Source of the DNA: DAOUJW01 sp965218945
Lineage (GTDB): Bacteria; Chloroflexota; Dehalococcoidia; Lucifugimonadales; UBA2985
DNA length: 64,000 nucleotides
Assembly: GCA_965218945.1 (NCBI GenBank)
Contig: OZ244718.1
Location: 1,922,001 to 1,986,000 of the forward strand
Reading direction: 5' to 3'
Shown: positions 23,927-32,226 of the stretch, piece by piece
How the letters are laid out: each line of letters begins with the position of its first letter
Position numbering within the stretch: the first letter of the stretch is position 1
Position numbers and translations under genes: made by a program
The notes under the pieces: model-generated
Seen by the model: the letters and a program-made list of their open reading frames with translations, nothing else
The model's database searches: none
Told to the model about the DNA's origin: nothing

Positions 23927-24009
23927 TGTTGCTCCTCCTGCTTCATTATGGTTCCAAAACCATTGTAGTATGAGGCCTGCCTAAGAGCAGACTAGCAGGA
24001 GCCGCTCGT

Positions 24010-24267
24010 CTACTTGTAGAGCGGCCTGTTAAGGTCAGTCGTGTAGGGGTCTTGCGGTTGGCTCTTTCTCTTCTTGCGCTTGTTCCACCGGGAAATTGGC
24101 CACCATACGGGAAACGTCACAATCTTCACGGAGGTCTCCATGAAATGCCAAAGAGCGTCGGCGGCCCTGAGATGGGCAGTACTGTACTCGCCGTTCCTGG
24201 TCTGCTCAGAAACCCGATCCGCCCAGTACTCCATCCGCTGGTGGTGATGGGGATCGAACATGTTCAT
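24010..24267 (-). CDS. small protein of the PVWWP/DLNRPLYK family, member B
   Basis: 85 residues. Starts MNMFDP, then a variable, charged, His-rich stretch, the block VKIVTFPVWWPIS, a very basic linker (RWNKRKKRKSQPQDP), and YTTDLNRPLYK at the end. A GAAGGGG lies about ten bases before the ATG. The 83-base gap to member A holds no visible terminator, so the three are probably cotranscribed, with the 24390-24662 gene first. Function unknown. Confidence 0.7.
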   Translation of the reverse strand: MNMFDPHHHQRMEYWADRVSEQTRNGEYSTAHLRAADALWHFMETSVKIVTFPVWWPISRWNKRKKRKSQPQDPYTTDLNRPLYK

Positions 24268-24389
24268 GGCCGCTACCCCTTCCGTGTGGACTCGCGCCCA
24301 TTAGAGCACAGATTCGGCTCTAAAGCAAACGCGGGAGACCGGTTACAGGGACGATGGGCGATTGACGTGGGGTTGTCTGGACGCCCAGG

Positions 24390-24662
24390 CTATTTGTAAA
24401 GGGGCCTGTCCAAGTCAGTGGAGAATGATTCGCTTGACTGGACATCCGCCTTCTTCCGCTTCGCCAAAGAAAGCGCCTTGGAAACGGGCCACCAGACTGG
24501 AGAGGTCACGATCTTCAGGTCATGCAGTATCTCGTGCTTAATCCTTCCGGCTACTTTGTGGCGCCGCTCTCTCTTTCCGGACCGGTGTTGTTCCGCCAAC
24601 CGCTGCTTCGCCATCAGTTCTGCCAAGATGAGATCGGCCTGTTGTGGGTTGAATAGGTTCAT
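24390..24662 (-). CDS. small protein of the PVWWP/DLDRPLYK family, member C
   Basis: 90 residues, the most divergent of the three. Starts MNLFNP, has a charged helix (ELMAKQRLAEQHRSGKRERR), then LKIVTSPVWWPVS, a basic stretch, and FSTDLDRPLYK. Upstream AAGGGGG at moderate spacing. First gene of the tandem on this strand. Function unknown; the pattern amphipathic/aromatic block, basic linker, invariant tail would fit a peripheral membrane protein with a short recruiting motif. Confidence 0.68.
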   Translation of the reverse strand: MNLFNPQQADLILAELMAKQRLAEQHRSGKRERRHKVAGRIKHEILHDLKIVTSPVWWPVSKALSLAKRKKADVQSSESFSTDLDRPLYK

Positions 24663-24743
24663 CGCCCTTACCCCCTTACTTTCGTCCAGGTGCCGCGCCA
24701 GTTTAACACGCTATCGGTTTGTACACAAATGTATGCTTTATGA

Positions 24744-25097
24744 CTATTCACTGGTATTGAGCCGCACAGCCTCCTGCACCAGGGAGGCGAAGACCTCCGG
24801 CCGAATATCCTCCGTCGTCCTCACCTTTATGTGACGCATCTTCGCTCCCGTGCCCTCAATCAGCCCATCCGGGTTGTTAAGGCCGGCGCCGTTGAAGAAC
24901 CCCAAGTTGATATACCCCTTGTTGGCCGCCAGGTAGCAGACCTTGCCGCTCCTCTCATAGCAGGGGGCACCCCACTTGATGGACTCGCTGACGTTCGGGA
25001 CGGCTTGGAGGACGAGAAGTCTGAGGGTCTGGGCTATCTCGCGCAGGGACGGGCCCAACTCCTCCATCCAGGAGTCGACGGTCTTCTCGTCGGCCAT
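24744..25097 (-). CDS. DUF1801 (YdhG-like) protein
   Basis: 117 residues. Matches DUF1801: helix MEELGPSLREIAQTLRLLVLQAVPNVSESIKWGAPCYE, then KVCYLAANKGYINLGFFNGAGL and KMRHIKVRTTEDIRPEVFASL. The family has a TATA-box-like/YdhG fold and no settled biochemical role. AGAGG lies eight bases before the ATG. Its stop is 81 bases upstream of the small-protein tandem, and the zinc-ribbon gene lies 11 bases upstream of its start, so it is likely in one operon with that. Confidence 0.82.
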   Translation of the reverse strand: MADEKTVDSWMEELGPSLREIAQTLRLLVLQAVPNVSESIKWGAPCYERSGKVCYLAANKGYINLGFFNGAGLNNPDGLIEGTGAKMRHIKVRTTEDIRPEVFASLVQEAVRLNTSE

Positions 25098-25108
25098 TGC
25101 AGGTACCT

Positions 25109-25363
25109 CTACACTACTGCTCGTTCTACCGCGCCGAGGTCTCCCAGTTCAATAGAGATGGGGTAGCTCTCTACCTCTTTCTCTATGGAGGCCCGCCTGC
25201 CTGAGACTTCCCTGACTGCCGGCACTGTGGCCTGGCAGTTTTCGCACCAGATGCTGTCCCGGGCTGACAGCATGAGGTTCTCCTTCTTCTCGGAAAAGGT
25301 CCCCAATTCCTCATGGCATACTGGGCAAATCTGAGTAACTGTTATCGTCTCTCGTGGCGGCAT
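25109..25363 (-). CDS. small zinc-ribbon protein
   Basis: 84 residues. Two CxxC knuckles, CPVCHE at 13-18 and CENC near 40, form one zinc ribbon; the rest is short and charged. GGGGAGG lies directly before the ATG (strong ribosome site). Eleven bases separate it from the DUF1801 gene. No family name could be assigned. Probably a structural or nucleic-acid/protein-binding zinc module. Confidence 0.65.
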   Translation of the reverse strand: MPPRETITVTQICPVCHEELGTFSEKKENLMLSARDSIWCENCQATVPAVREVSGRRASIEKEVESYPISIELGDLGAVERAVV

Positions 25364-25431
25364 TTCTTCCTCCCCGTCTCGCTACAGCATTGCTGGGTCT
25401 CGCTAAAGGACCCGTCAACCAAGGCGCTCCG

Positions 25432-25725
25432 CTAATCGCGCCATCTGCGGTTGCAGCTTGCGCATCGATAGCTGTGGGCGCTCCTATAGTATGCCACACC
25501 CACCGCGATTGTAACCAGTCCGTAGGCCCCCAGTCCGACGAGCCACAAATACTCCCCGGTCAGAATAGCCAAGGCTACCAAAGCAAGCGAGGTAAGCCAG
25601 AGGAAAGCCAGGCCCCAAAGCATACGCCTGCGTCCAGTAACCGATTGCGGCTCCCAGGGGACGTGGACCGCCGGGCTCCGGCAGTCGGGGCACTCCATGA
25701 ACCGCTTTCGTGGGGCGGGTTCCAT
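25432..25725 (-). CDS. zinc-ribbon membrane protein
   Basis: 97 residues from the ATG at 25725. N-terminal CPDC, two hydrophobic helices (MLWGLAFLWLTSLALVALAIL and LWLVGLGAYGLVTIAVGVAYY), and a C-terminal CASC: the two CxxC halves flank a helical hairpin, so both ends are on the same (cytoplasmic) side and could share one zinc. The frame is open further upstream (to 25893), but that part overlaps the 58-residue zinc-ribbon gene in another frame and looks non-coding. Shine-Dalgarno weak. Function unknown. Confidence 0.6.
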   Translation of the reverse strand: MEPAPRKRFMECPDCRSPAVHVPWEPQSVTGRRRMLWGLAFLWLTSLALVALAILTGEYLWLVGLGAYGLVTIAVGVAYYRSAHSYRCASCNRRWRD

Positions 25726-25765
25726 GACTCTAATTCGGAGCGGACTTACGCGACGACCGCTCGCC

Positions 25766-25942
25766 TCAAAGGGCCAGCTTCTCCACGAGCCTTGCAGCCC
25801 ACCGTCGCATCTCGTTTTCCACGTCCGCCCCGCAGTGGGGGCACTCGTAGTCCCCGAATCGGAGCCTGGTGCCGCACTGGTCACAGGCCACAAACTCGTA
25901 CATGCTGGTCAAAGTCTTGCCGATCAGAACCTCTTTATCCAA
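25766..25942 (-). CDS. tiny zinc-ribbon protein (58 residues)
   Basis: Starts with TTG (25940-25942), GAGG eight bases upstream; stop TGA at 25766-25768. The sequence holds VACDQCGTRLRFGDYECPHC, a complete four-cysteine zinc ribbon, followed by an amphipathic helix (EMRRWAARLVEKL). It heads the run of small zinc-ribbon genes on this strand. Easily missed because of its size and non-ATG start. Function unknown. Confidence 0.6.
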   Translation of the reverse strand: MDKEVLIGKTLTSMYEFVACDQCGTRLRFGDYECPHCGADVENEMRRWAARLVEKLAL

Positions 25943-26222
25943 TCATCTACCCTCTAGCGTTCATTGGTATGCGTAGCGCCAAGTCTACCGGTGAAGCCGA
26001 CCGGCTCTCCATCGTTCTCCGGGGCGCTCCTGTGGCCCCAAAGGTAACCTCCGCAGGCGATGTTGGCAAGAGTTTCTTCAATTTTTCTTCAAAGTTCTCT
26101 TGTATGCTGACCTTCCAATATCATCAAACCCGGGTTGTGAAAATGAGACCGCTCGCATATGCTAGACCGCAGCTTTATTAGGCTGTAAACTAATACTAAG
26201 TGTAGAGAGGTACTAAGGAGCA

Positions 26223-27047
26223 ATGGAAGACACTTATAGACAGAGCAATCAAGAAAACACCCCACCAGCAGGAGGTTCCAGGAACAACACCGTTGTGTGG
26301 TTTGGAGTAACTCTCATTGCCGCCCTGCTGGGTCTCGCAGGAGGGCTGGGACTAGGAAGCCTGATCCTGGAACCGAGTGAGACGACGGCCCCTAGCGCCA
26401 CCCTGGCCGAGCTTTCCCAACTACAGGAGCAGGTGCAGGGGCTGCAAGCTGACCTGGACACCAGGACGGCGGAATCCCTTGCGCTCGCCTCAGACCTGGA
26501 GACGGCCGGCGCGCTGGAGGCCGATCTGAGGGCGCAAATCGCTCAGAGAGACGCCCAGATGGGCGCAGTGCCTCAAGAGGACGTACTCGCCCTGGGGAAC
26601 TCTGTAGCCAATCTGGAGGAGCAGCTGCGTCTCGCTCTCACCCAGTTGGAGTCGGGCAATGGATCGGACATCCTGAACGTCATCAAAGAATCGGCGAACA
26701 CCGTCGAGAAACACCGGCTTCTGCTGGTGGAGATGAGGAGAGACATCCCGGTCGACAGAGAAGAGGCTCGCGCCTACTGGAGCAACCTCAAGTCCATCGC
26801 CGCCGAAGCCGACCCCGCCCTGGTAACCCCCATAGACAGGATCATCCTGAGAATCGACAACTACTTCGATTGGGACGAAAGACAGCCCAGTCTGAACGTA
26901 TCCGTGGACGACACATATCTGGCCTGGCTGGAAAGCTACTCCCTGTCCGGAGCCAGCGAATATGGCACCTATGTGGACGTCTTCACCAAGGGCGCCCTGC
27001 TGGCAATCATAAACCAGCTGGACTCCATTGTGACGCAGCTGGAGTGA
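26223..27047 (+). CDS. membrane-anchored coiled-coil protein
   Basis: 274 residues. A cytoplasmic N-terminus of about 22 polar residues, one transmembrane helix (VVWFGVTLIAALLGLAGGLG), then an extracellular coiled coil (LAELSQLQEQVQGLQADLDT onwards, to about residue 140) and a helical C-terminal domain (IDRIILRIDNYFDWDERQP). AAGGAG lies two bases before the ATG. It precedes the BNR-repeat surface protein by 89 bases and may be the first gene of the surface/transport cluster. No family recognised; it could be a periplasm-like-space scaffold. Confidence 0.65.
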   Translation: MEDTYRQSNQENTPPAGGSRNNTVVWFGVTLIAALLGLAGGLGLGSLILEPSETTAPSATLAELSQLQEQVQGLQADLDTRTAESLALASDLETAGALEADLRAQIAQRDAQMGAVPQEDVLALGNSVANLEEQLRLALTQLESGNGSDILNVIKESANTVEKHRLLLVEMRRDIPVDREEARAYWSNLKSIAAEADPALVTPIDRIILRIDNYFDWDERQPSLNVSVDDTYLAWLESYSLSGASEYGTYVDVFTKGALLAIINQLDSIVTQLE

Positions 27048-27136
27048 CACCAGGTTGACGGCTGCGCCGGCGCCGGGTGTCGCAAATTTTCGGATTACCC
27101 GTAAGAGGAACACTTCTAAAGTAAGGTGGACGCATA

Positions 27137-29452
27137 ATGGCTCGTAGATTTATTGCGCTGGGAACCATCCTGACCCTGCTCCTGCTAGTAGCCTCCCTGC
27201 CATCCACTGCCCTGGCGGGAGGAGAGGGGGGGGGACCCAGGCTCTCCTCTCACCAATCCCTGGAAGCCGCTTCTCTGATTGAGCCAATCAGCGACCACCT
27301 CTCCGGCGCCGCGTGGCTTGTGGCCAACGGACTGGACCCGCGCCTCTCTTCGGCTAAGGACAGTCCTCTGGGAAGCGCGTTCCCCAGCCAGGAGCCCAAG
27401 GTGAGGGGAATCTCCGCGCAGGCCGGCGGAGGCCAGGGCCCGCTGGTGCCCTACCGAAGCCCGTCGCCCAAGTTCAGCCGCAACATCCTGGTAACCAGGG
27501 ACTTCAGCCAATACCCCTTCCAGACTGAGCCAAGTCTTGGCGTCAACCCCAAGGACCCCGAGCACGTAGTCCTGGGAGTCATCGACTATAGCTTCCCGGG
27601 CATAACAACCTACACCAGTATCGACGGTGGCGTTACCTGGGAAGGCCCGTCGCAGGTCAAGTATCCGTCTGAAGACCTGGGAGGCGCGGGCGACCCCGTG
27701 ATCGCCTTTGACAGAGACGGCAACGCTTTCGCCGCCGCCATATCCCTGGACATCGAGGACTTCACCATCGGCAACGCCATCGGCTCTGCTGTAATAGCCG
27801 CCATTCCCATAGCGAAGTCCGAAGACGGAGGCTTCAACTGGGAGGAGCCTATCGCATCCTCGCGAAGCCACATCACCACTACCACACTTGACCCGGACGA
27901 GGAAGGCCGGGACGTGTACGAGTTGTCCCTTCCCTTCCTGGACAAGCCCTGGCTGACCATTGGACCCAACAAGGAAAAACCGGAGGAGGACGTCATATAC
28001 GTCACCTACACCAAGTTCGTTACCAAGATCCCAGTCATATTCCTCTTTGGCGTCGACCCCATAACTCAGGCCCCTCTGACCGAGACCAGCATCGAACTGG
28101 TCCGCTCCGAGGACGGCGGCAGGACTTGGAGCAACCCAATCGCCGTAAGCCCGGTTGTAATCAGCGCCTTCGGGCAGGACGACCAGAGAGTAGTGCAGGG
28201 TTCGCAGCCCGCCGTGGCTCCGGACGGCACCCTCTATGTGACATGGATGGACAGCACCGACGACGACACATTCGAGGGTCGAGCGGAGGTGCACGTGGCT
28301 CGGTCCGATGACAACGGCCGCACCTTCGTCACCAAGCAGGCAGCGGACTTCAACGAGGTCGCTTACAGCCCGCGCAACTCCCTTTTCCGCTTTTGGGCAT
28401 CCTGCTTCCCTCAAATTGCCATCGGCCCCCAGGGAGAGGTCTACGTCGTCTACACTGCCAAGCCGCCGGACGGAAAGAGGGACGACGGGGACATCTTCTT
28501 CCTGGCCTCCACGGACAAGGGGGAGACCTGGTCCCGCAAGCGCCTGAACGACGACGACACCGACCGGGTGCAGTTCTTCCCCGCCGTAACAGCCGGCCCG
28601 GACGGGATGGTCCACGTGATGTGGGGAGACATGAGAGACGACCCCGTCGAAGCCAGGTATCACATCTACTACACAAGCTCCGAGGACGGCGGGGAGACAT
28701 GGATAGAGAACGCCCGGGTGACCGACTTTCCGTCCAACCCCAACTACGCCTTCCCCGGAGGAGCTTTCATCGGTGATTACTTCACCATCAAAGCAACCGA
28801 GACGGACGTTTACATGGCCTGGCCCGACGCCCGTCTGGGTGAATACGGCCCACTGAACCAGAAGATAGGATTCGCCCGCAAGGAGCTAATGCCTCTGCCG
28901 TCAATATTCCTCTCGCCGCCGTCCGGCGCAGGAGGCAAGGACATCACCATCCAGGGGTCGAACTTCCAGCCCGACCAGGACGTATACCTGGAGATAAGCG
29001 GAGCCGTCATCAGCACCGTCAGGACCGACGCCGACGGCCGGTTCGCCGCCCGCATCTTCATTCCCATATCGGGTGAAGGCGCCCACGACTTCAGAGCCAT
29101 CGACGCATCCGGGAACATTGCGACCGGGTCCTTCTTCATGGACTTCGGCTTTGACACCATCCAGGAGGCCGTAGACGACATCGCGACACGGCTGGACTCC
29201 CTCCAGCAAGGCTCAGGCGGAGGGGGCAACGGGCCTTCAATGCCCACCACCGACACCTCACCGCCTTCTGACATCTCAGCCCAGCTTCTGGACATCCAGG
29301 AAAGGCTCGGCGGTCTGGAACTGGAAGAACGGGACGATGACTCCGACAGCGGGTCCATAATCGTGGTTGTGATAGCCGTGATAGCCGCTTTCCTGGCCGC
29401 AACCGTGGGCGTGGTAGTAGGCACACGGCTGGCCCGTCCAAGACAAGTGTAG
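27137..29452 (+). CDS. surface-anchored BNR/sialidase-fold protein
   Basis: 771 residues. Signal peptide (LTLLLLVASLPSTALA), then a six-bladed sialidase-type propeller with several Asp-boxes: SIDGGVTW, SEDGGFNW, SEDGGRTW, SDDNGRTF, STDKGETW, SSEDGGETW. Residues about 590-670 form an Ig/IPT-like module (SPPSGAGGKDITIQGSNF). A short helical segment, a Gly/Ser/Pro linker and a C-terminal transmembrane helix (SIIVVVIAVIAAFLAATVGVVVG) with a basic tail anchor it. I see no obvious catalytic Arg triad, so it may bind rather than cut glycans. Followed by the ABC transporter genes, with which it may be coexpressed. Confidence 0.8.
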   Translation: MARRFIALGTILTLLLLVASLPSTALAGGEGGGPRLSSHQSLEAASLIEPISDHLSGAAWLVANGLDPRLSSAKDSPLGSAFPSQEPKVRGISAQAGGGQGPLVPYRSPSPKFSRNILVTRDFSQYPFQTEPSLGVNPKDPEHVVLGVIDYSFPGITTYTSIDGGVTWEGPSQVKYPSEDLGGAGDPVIAFDRDGNAFAAAISLDIEDFTIGNAIGSAVIAAIPIAKSEDGGFNWEEPIASSRSHITTTTLDPDEEGRDVYELSLPFLDKPWLTIGPNKEKPEEDVIYVTYTKFVTKIPVIFLFGVDPITQAPLTETSIELVRSEDGGRTWSNPIAVSPVVISAFGQDDQRVVQGSQPAVAPDGTLYVTWMDSTDDDTFEGRAEVHVARSDDNGRTFVTKQAADFNEVAYSPRNSLFRFWASCFPQIAIGPQGEVYVVYTAKPPDGKRDDGDIFFLASTDKGETWSRKRLNDDDTDRVQFFPAVTAGPDGMVHVMWGDMRDDPVEARYHIYYTSSEDGGETWIENARVTDFPSNPNYAFPGGAFIGDYFTIKATETDVYMAWPDARLGEYGPLNQKIGFARKELMPLPSIFLSPPSGAGGKDITIQGSNFQPDQDVYLEISGAVISTVRTDADGRFAARIFIPISGEGAHDFRAIDASGNIATGSFFMDFGFDTIQEAVDDIATRLDSLQQGSGGGGNGPSMPTTDTSPPSDISAQLLDIQERLGGLELEERDDDSDSGSIIVVVIAVIAAFLAATVGVVVGTRLARPRQV

Positions 29453-29477
29453 AGAAAGTGACTCCGTTTCTCGTAGC

Positions 29478-29519
29478 GGCTCCGCTTAGTCTGTAGTAGA
29501 CTATGGGACTAGCGGAGCC
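29478..29519. other. hairpin between the BNR gene and the ABC operon
   Basis: GGCTCCGCTTAGTC (29478-29491) pairs with GACTAGCGGAGCC (29507-29519) with one bulged T. No T-tract. It encloses the in-frame ATG at 29503, which supports the downstream start (29551) for the binding protein. Confidence 0.5.
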
Positions 29520-29550
29520 AGACCTAGTAACAAAGGCTAAGAGAGTGAAT

Positions 29551-32190
29551 ATGAGAGGCAAGAAAGCCGGAAGATACCTGCTGACTGCGATTACGCTGGC
29601 GCTACTTTTCGTCTTCCTGGCTCTTGCACCGCCCAGCGACTACGTCCCTCCCCACGACCGGCCGGGCCCGGCCACGGACACAATCAACTTCAGCGCCTTC
29701 GACGTAGACATAGCCTCCAGGGAGTTGGAGGCGGGCGCTATGGACATGTACATTTTCGGCCTGAAGATTCCCGCAGCGCAGCGTCTGGAGGACAACCCGG
29801 ACATCACCGTCTACCAGGCGCCGGCCACCATGATCTCGGTCATACTGAATCCCGCCCCTGCGCCGGAAGGGGAGTTGAACCCCCTCTCCATTAAAGAGGT
29901 GCGGCAGGCTCTCCAGTACATAGTCAACAGGCCCTTCATCTCCCAGGAGATATACCAGGGCTTTGCCAGGGAGATGCTCACCCACGTCAGCCCCGAGGAC
30001 TTCGACTACCTAACGGTGTTCGATACCGTTCGGGGGGCCAAGATCCGGTACGATCCTCAGCTGGCAAAGGACATTGTCGACCGCGCCATGACCCAGGCCG
30101 GGGCGGAGATGAGAGACGGGCTCTGGCACTACAACGACAGGCGCATCGATCTGAAGTTCATAGTGAGGACGGAGGACGAGCGGTTCGACATCGGGAATAC
30201 CTTGAGGACGGACCTGGAGCAGCTTGGGTTCTCAATAATTCCCATTCCACAGCAGTTCGGTCCGGCCATATTCACCGTATACGGCACTGACCCGCAGCTG
30301 TTCCAATGGCACATGTACACCGAGGGCTGGGGCCGAGGGTCGCCCCAGAAATACGACTTCTCCTCCATCAACCAGATGTGCGCCCCCTGGCTGGGCAATA
30401 TGCCCGGCTGGCAAGAGGTTGGATACTGGCAGTACGAAGCGCCCCATATCGATGAGATCGGGCAGCGCATCTTTACCGGCGACTTTAGCGGTCTGGACGA
30501 GAGGAACAACCTGTACGCCCAGGCCACAGAGGCGTGCCTGGACGAGTCCGTGCGCCTGTGGATCGTTACCGCGGTCAACAACTTCCCGGCAAGGGCGGAC
30601 ATCCAGGGCGTGACGGAAGACCTGGTCTCCGGCCCCAAGAGCCTCTGGACTCTCAGGGAGGCCCACGTCCCCGGCGGCACCGGGGAGTTGAACGTGGGCA
30701 ACTTGTGGGTGTGGACCAACAGGACTACGTGGAACCCCGTGGGAGGCTTCGGGGACGTATACAGCGCCGACATATGGGGCAACCTCCACGACTCGCCTCT
30801 GGCTACCCACCCCTTCTCCGGGACGCCCATCCCATTCCGTGCCGACTACGAAGTGGAGACGGCCGGCCCGGGCGGCAAGCTGGATCTGCCCTCCGACGCC
30901 TTCATATGGGACGCCGGCACGAGTACCTGGACCGCAGTTCCCGCCGGAACCCGGGCTACCAGCAAGATAACCTTCGACTATTCCAAATACTTCCAGAGCA
31001 CCTGGCATCATGGTCGCCCCATCACAATGGCCGACGTTATCTACCCCATAGCCCAGCTCTTCGATACGGTGTACAACGAGGACAAGGCCAAGATAGAGTT
31101 CTCCATCGGCACCACCAGCAAGCCTTTCACGGACACCTTCCGCGGGTTCCGTATAACCCCTGACAACAAGCTGGAGGTCTACGCGGACTTCTGGCACTTC
31201 GAGAACGACTACATTGCCCAGTTCTCCAGCGTGTCGGGTGTGAGTATGCCCTGGGAGGTGCTGGCGGCCATGGACGACCTGGTGTTCGAGCAGAGGAAGC
31301 TCGCCTACAGCGACACCTCCGCGGCGCGGTTCAACGTGAACTGGGCCAGCCTTGTCCAGGACGGGGACGCCCGGCTTGTGAGGAACACGCTGAGGAGCTT
31401 CGCGGAGGACGGCTTCGTGCCACAGGACGTCTTGACCGTCGGCGGAGAGTCGCTTGTGAGCGAGGCGGAGGCGGTCGAAAGATACGGCGCAGCCATAGAC
31501 TGGTTCGCAGAGAAAGACCACATGGTCATAAGCAACGGCCCATACCAGCTTGAGACCTTCGACAGCAGCGCTCAGTTCGCCCGGATAACCGCCTTCAGGG
31601 ACGCCAACTACCCCTTCAAGCCCGGCGACCTGTACTTCGGAACGTCTCCCGTAGTACAGATCAGCGGCATAGAGGGAGGCAGCCTGGAAGAAGGCGCGGA
31701 CTTCTCGGCGGTGGTGGAGTTGGAGGGACCTGGGCAGCTGGCTGTACAGTACATATTCCTGGACCCGGCAACGGACGAGATAATCAAGTCCGGCTCTGCA
31801 GAGGCGGTGGCCGACAACAGGTTCCGGGTGCAGATGCCCGCCTCAGAGGTGGCAACCCTCGCCGGTGACCTGTACCATCTCTACCTGGCGGCCTACAGCG
31901 ACGAGCTCGCGTCGGTACTGGAGCGCAGACTGGACATCGAGTTTGGAGCGCCTCCATTCCAGCCACAGCCATCCCCCACAGGCGCGGCTGATGCTACGGC
32001 TGCCCCTGAGACACCTCCGACAGCCACCTCAGATGGAGAGATGCCGGGAGAAGAGGATGGCGGTGGCGGCGCACCGGTCGGGCTGATCATAGGGATAATC
32101 CTGGCTGCCGCAGCCGGAATAGGGATCGGCCTCATCCTAATAGTTATGAGATCGGGCAGGAAGACCGGGGCCGGACCTCCCGCATCCTAA
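29551..32190 (+). CDS. ABC transporter substrate-binding protein (family 5), halves in swapped order, anchored at both ends
   Basis: 879 residues. N-terminal hydrophobic helix (LLTAITLALLFVFLALA) and a C-terminal transmembrane helix (GLIIGIILAAAAGIGIGLILIV) after a Thr/Pro-rich linker. In between is SBP_bac_5, but permuted: the block that normally sits in the second half (EVRQALQYIVNRPFISQEIY at about 116-135, YDPQLAKDIVDRA, then WIVTAVNNFPAR) comes first, while the normal first-half block (WHHGRPITMADVIYPIAQ at about 484-500) and GPYQLETFD (about 661) come later. Binds peptides or other solutes for the permeases that follow. The start at 29551 puts the helix at the N-terminus; upstream ATG 29503 is inside a hairpin. 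Confidence 0.85.
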   Translation: MRGKKAGRYLLTAITLALLFVFLALAPPSDYVPPHDRPGPATDTINFSAFDVDIASRELEAGAMDMYIFGLKIPAAQRLEDNPDITVYQAPATMISVILNPAPAPEGELNPLSIKEVRQALQYIVNRPFISQEIYQGFAREMLTHVSPEDFDYLTVFDTVRGAKIRYDPQLAKDIVDRAMTQAGAEMRDGLWHYNDRRIDLKFIVRTEDERFDIGNTLRTDLEQLGFSIIPIPQQFGPAIFTVYGTDPQLFQWHMYTEGWGRGSPQKYDFSSINQMCAPWLGNMPGWQEVGYWQYEAPHIDEIGQRIFTGDFSGLDERNNLYAQATEACLDESVRLWIVTAVNNFPARADIQGVTEDLVSGPKSLWTLREAHVPGGTGELNVGNLWVWTNRTTWNPVGGFGDVYSADIWGNLHDSPLATHPFSGTPIPFRADYEVETAGPGGKLDLPSDAFIWDAGTSTWTAVPAGTRATSKITFDYSKYFQSTWHHGRPITMADVIYPIAQLFDTVYNEDKAKIEFSIGTTSKPFTDTFRGFRITPDNKLEVYADFWHFENDYIAQFSSVSGVSMPWEVLAAMDDLVFEQRKLAYSDTSAARFNVNWASLVQDGDARLVRNTLRSFAEDGFVPQDVLTVGGESLVSEAEAVERYGAAIDWFAEKDHMVISNGPYQLETFDSSAQFARITAFRDANYPFKPGDLYFGTSPVVQISGIEGGSLEEGADFSAVVELEGPGQLAVQYIFLDPATDEIIKSGSAEAVADNRFRVQMPASEVATLAGDLYHLYLAAYSDELASVLERRLDIEFGAPPFQPQPSPTGAADATAAPETPPTATSDGEMPGEEDGGGGAPVGLIIGIILAAAAGIGIGLILIVMRSGRKTGAGPPAS

Positions 32191-32226
32191 GCCTCCCGGT
32201 AGAGGCGCCCCGTCGGTGGTGCCAAG

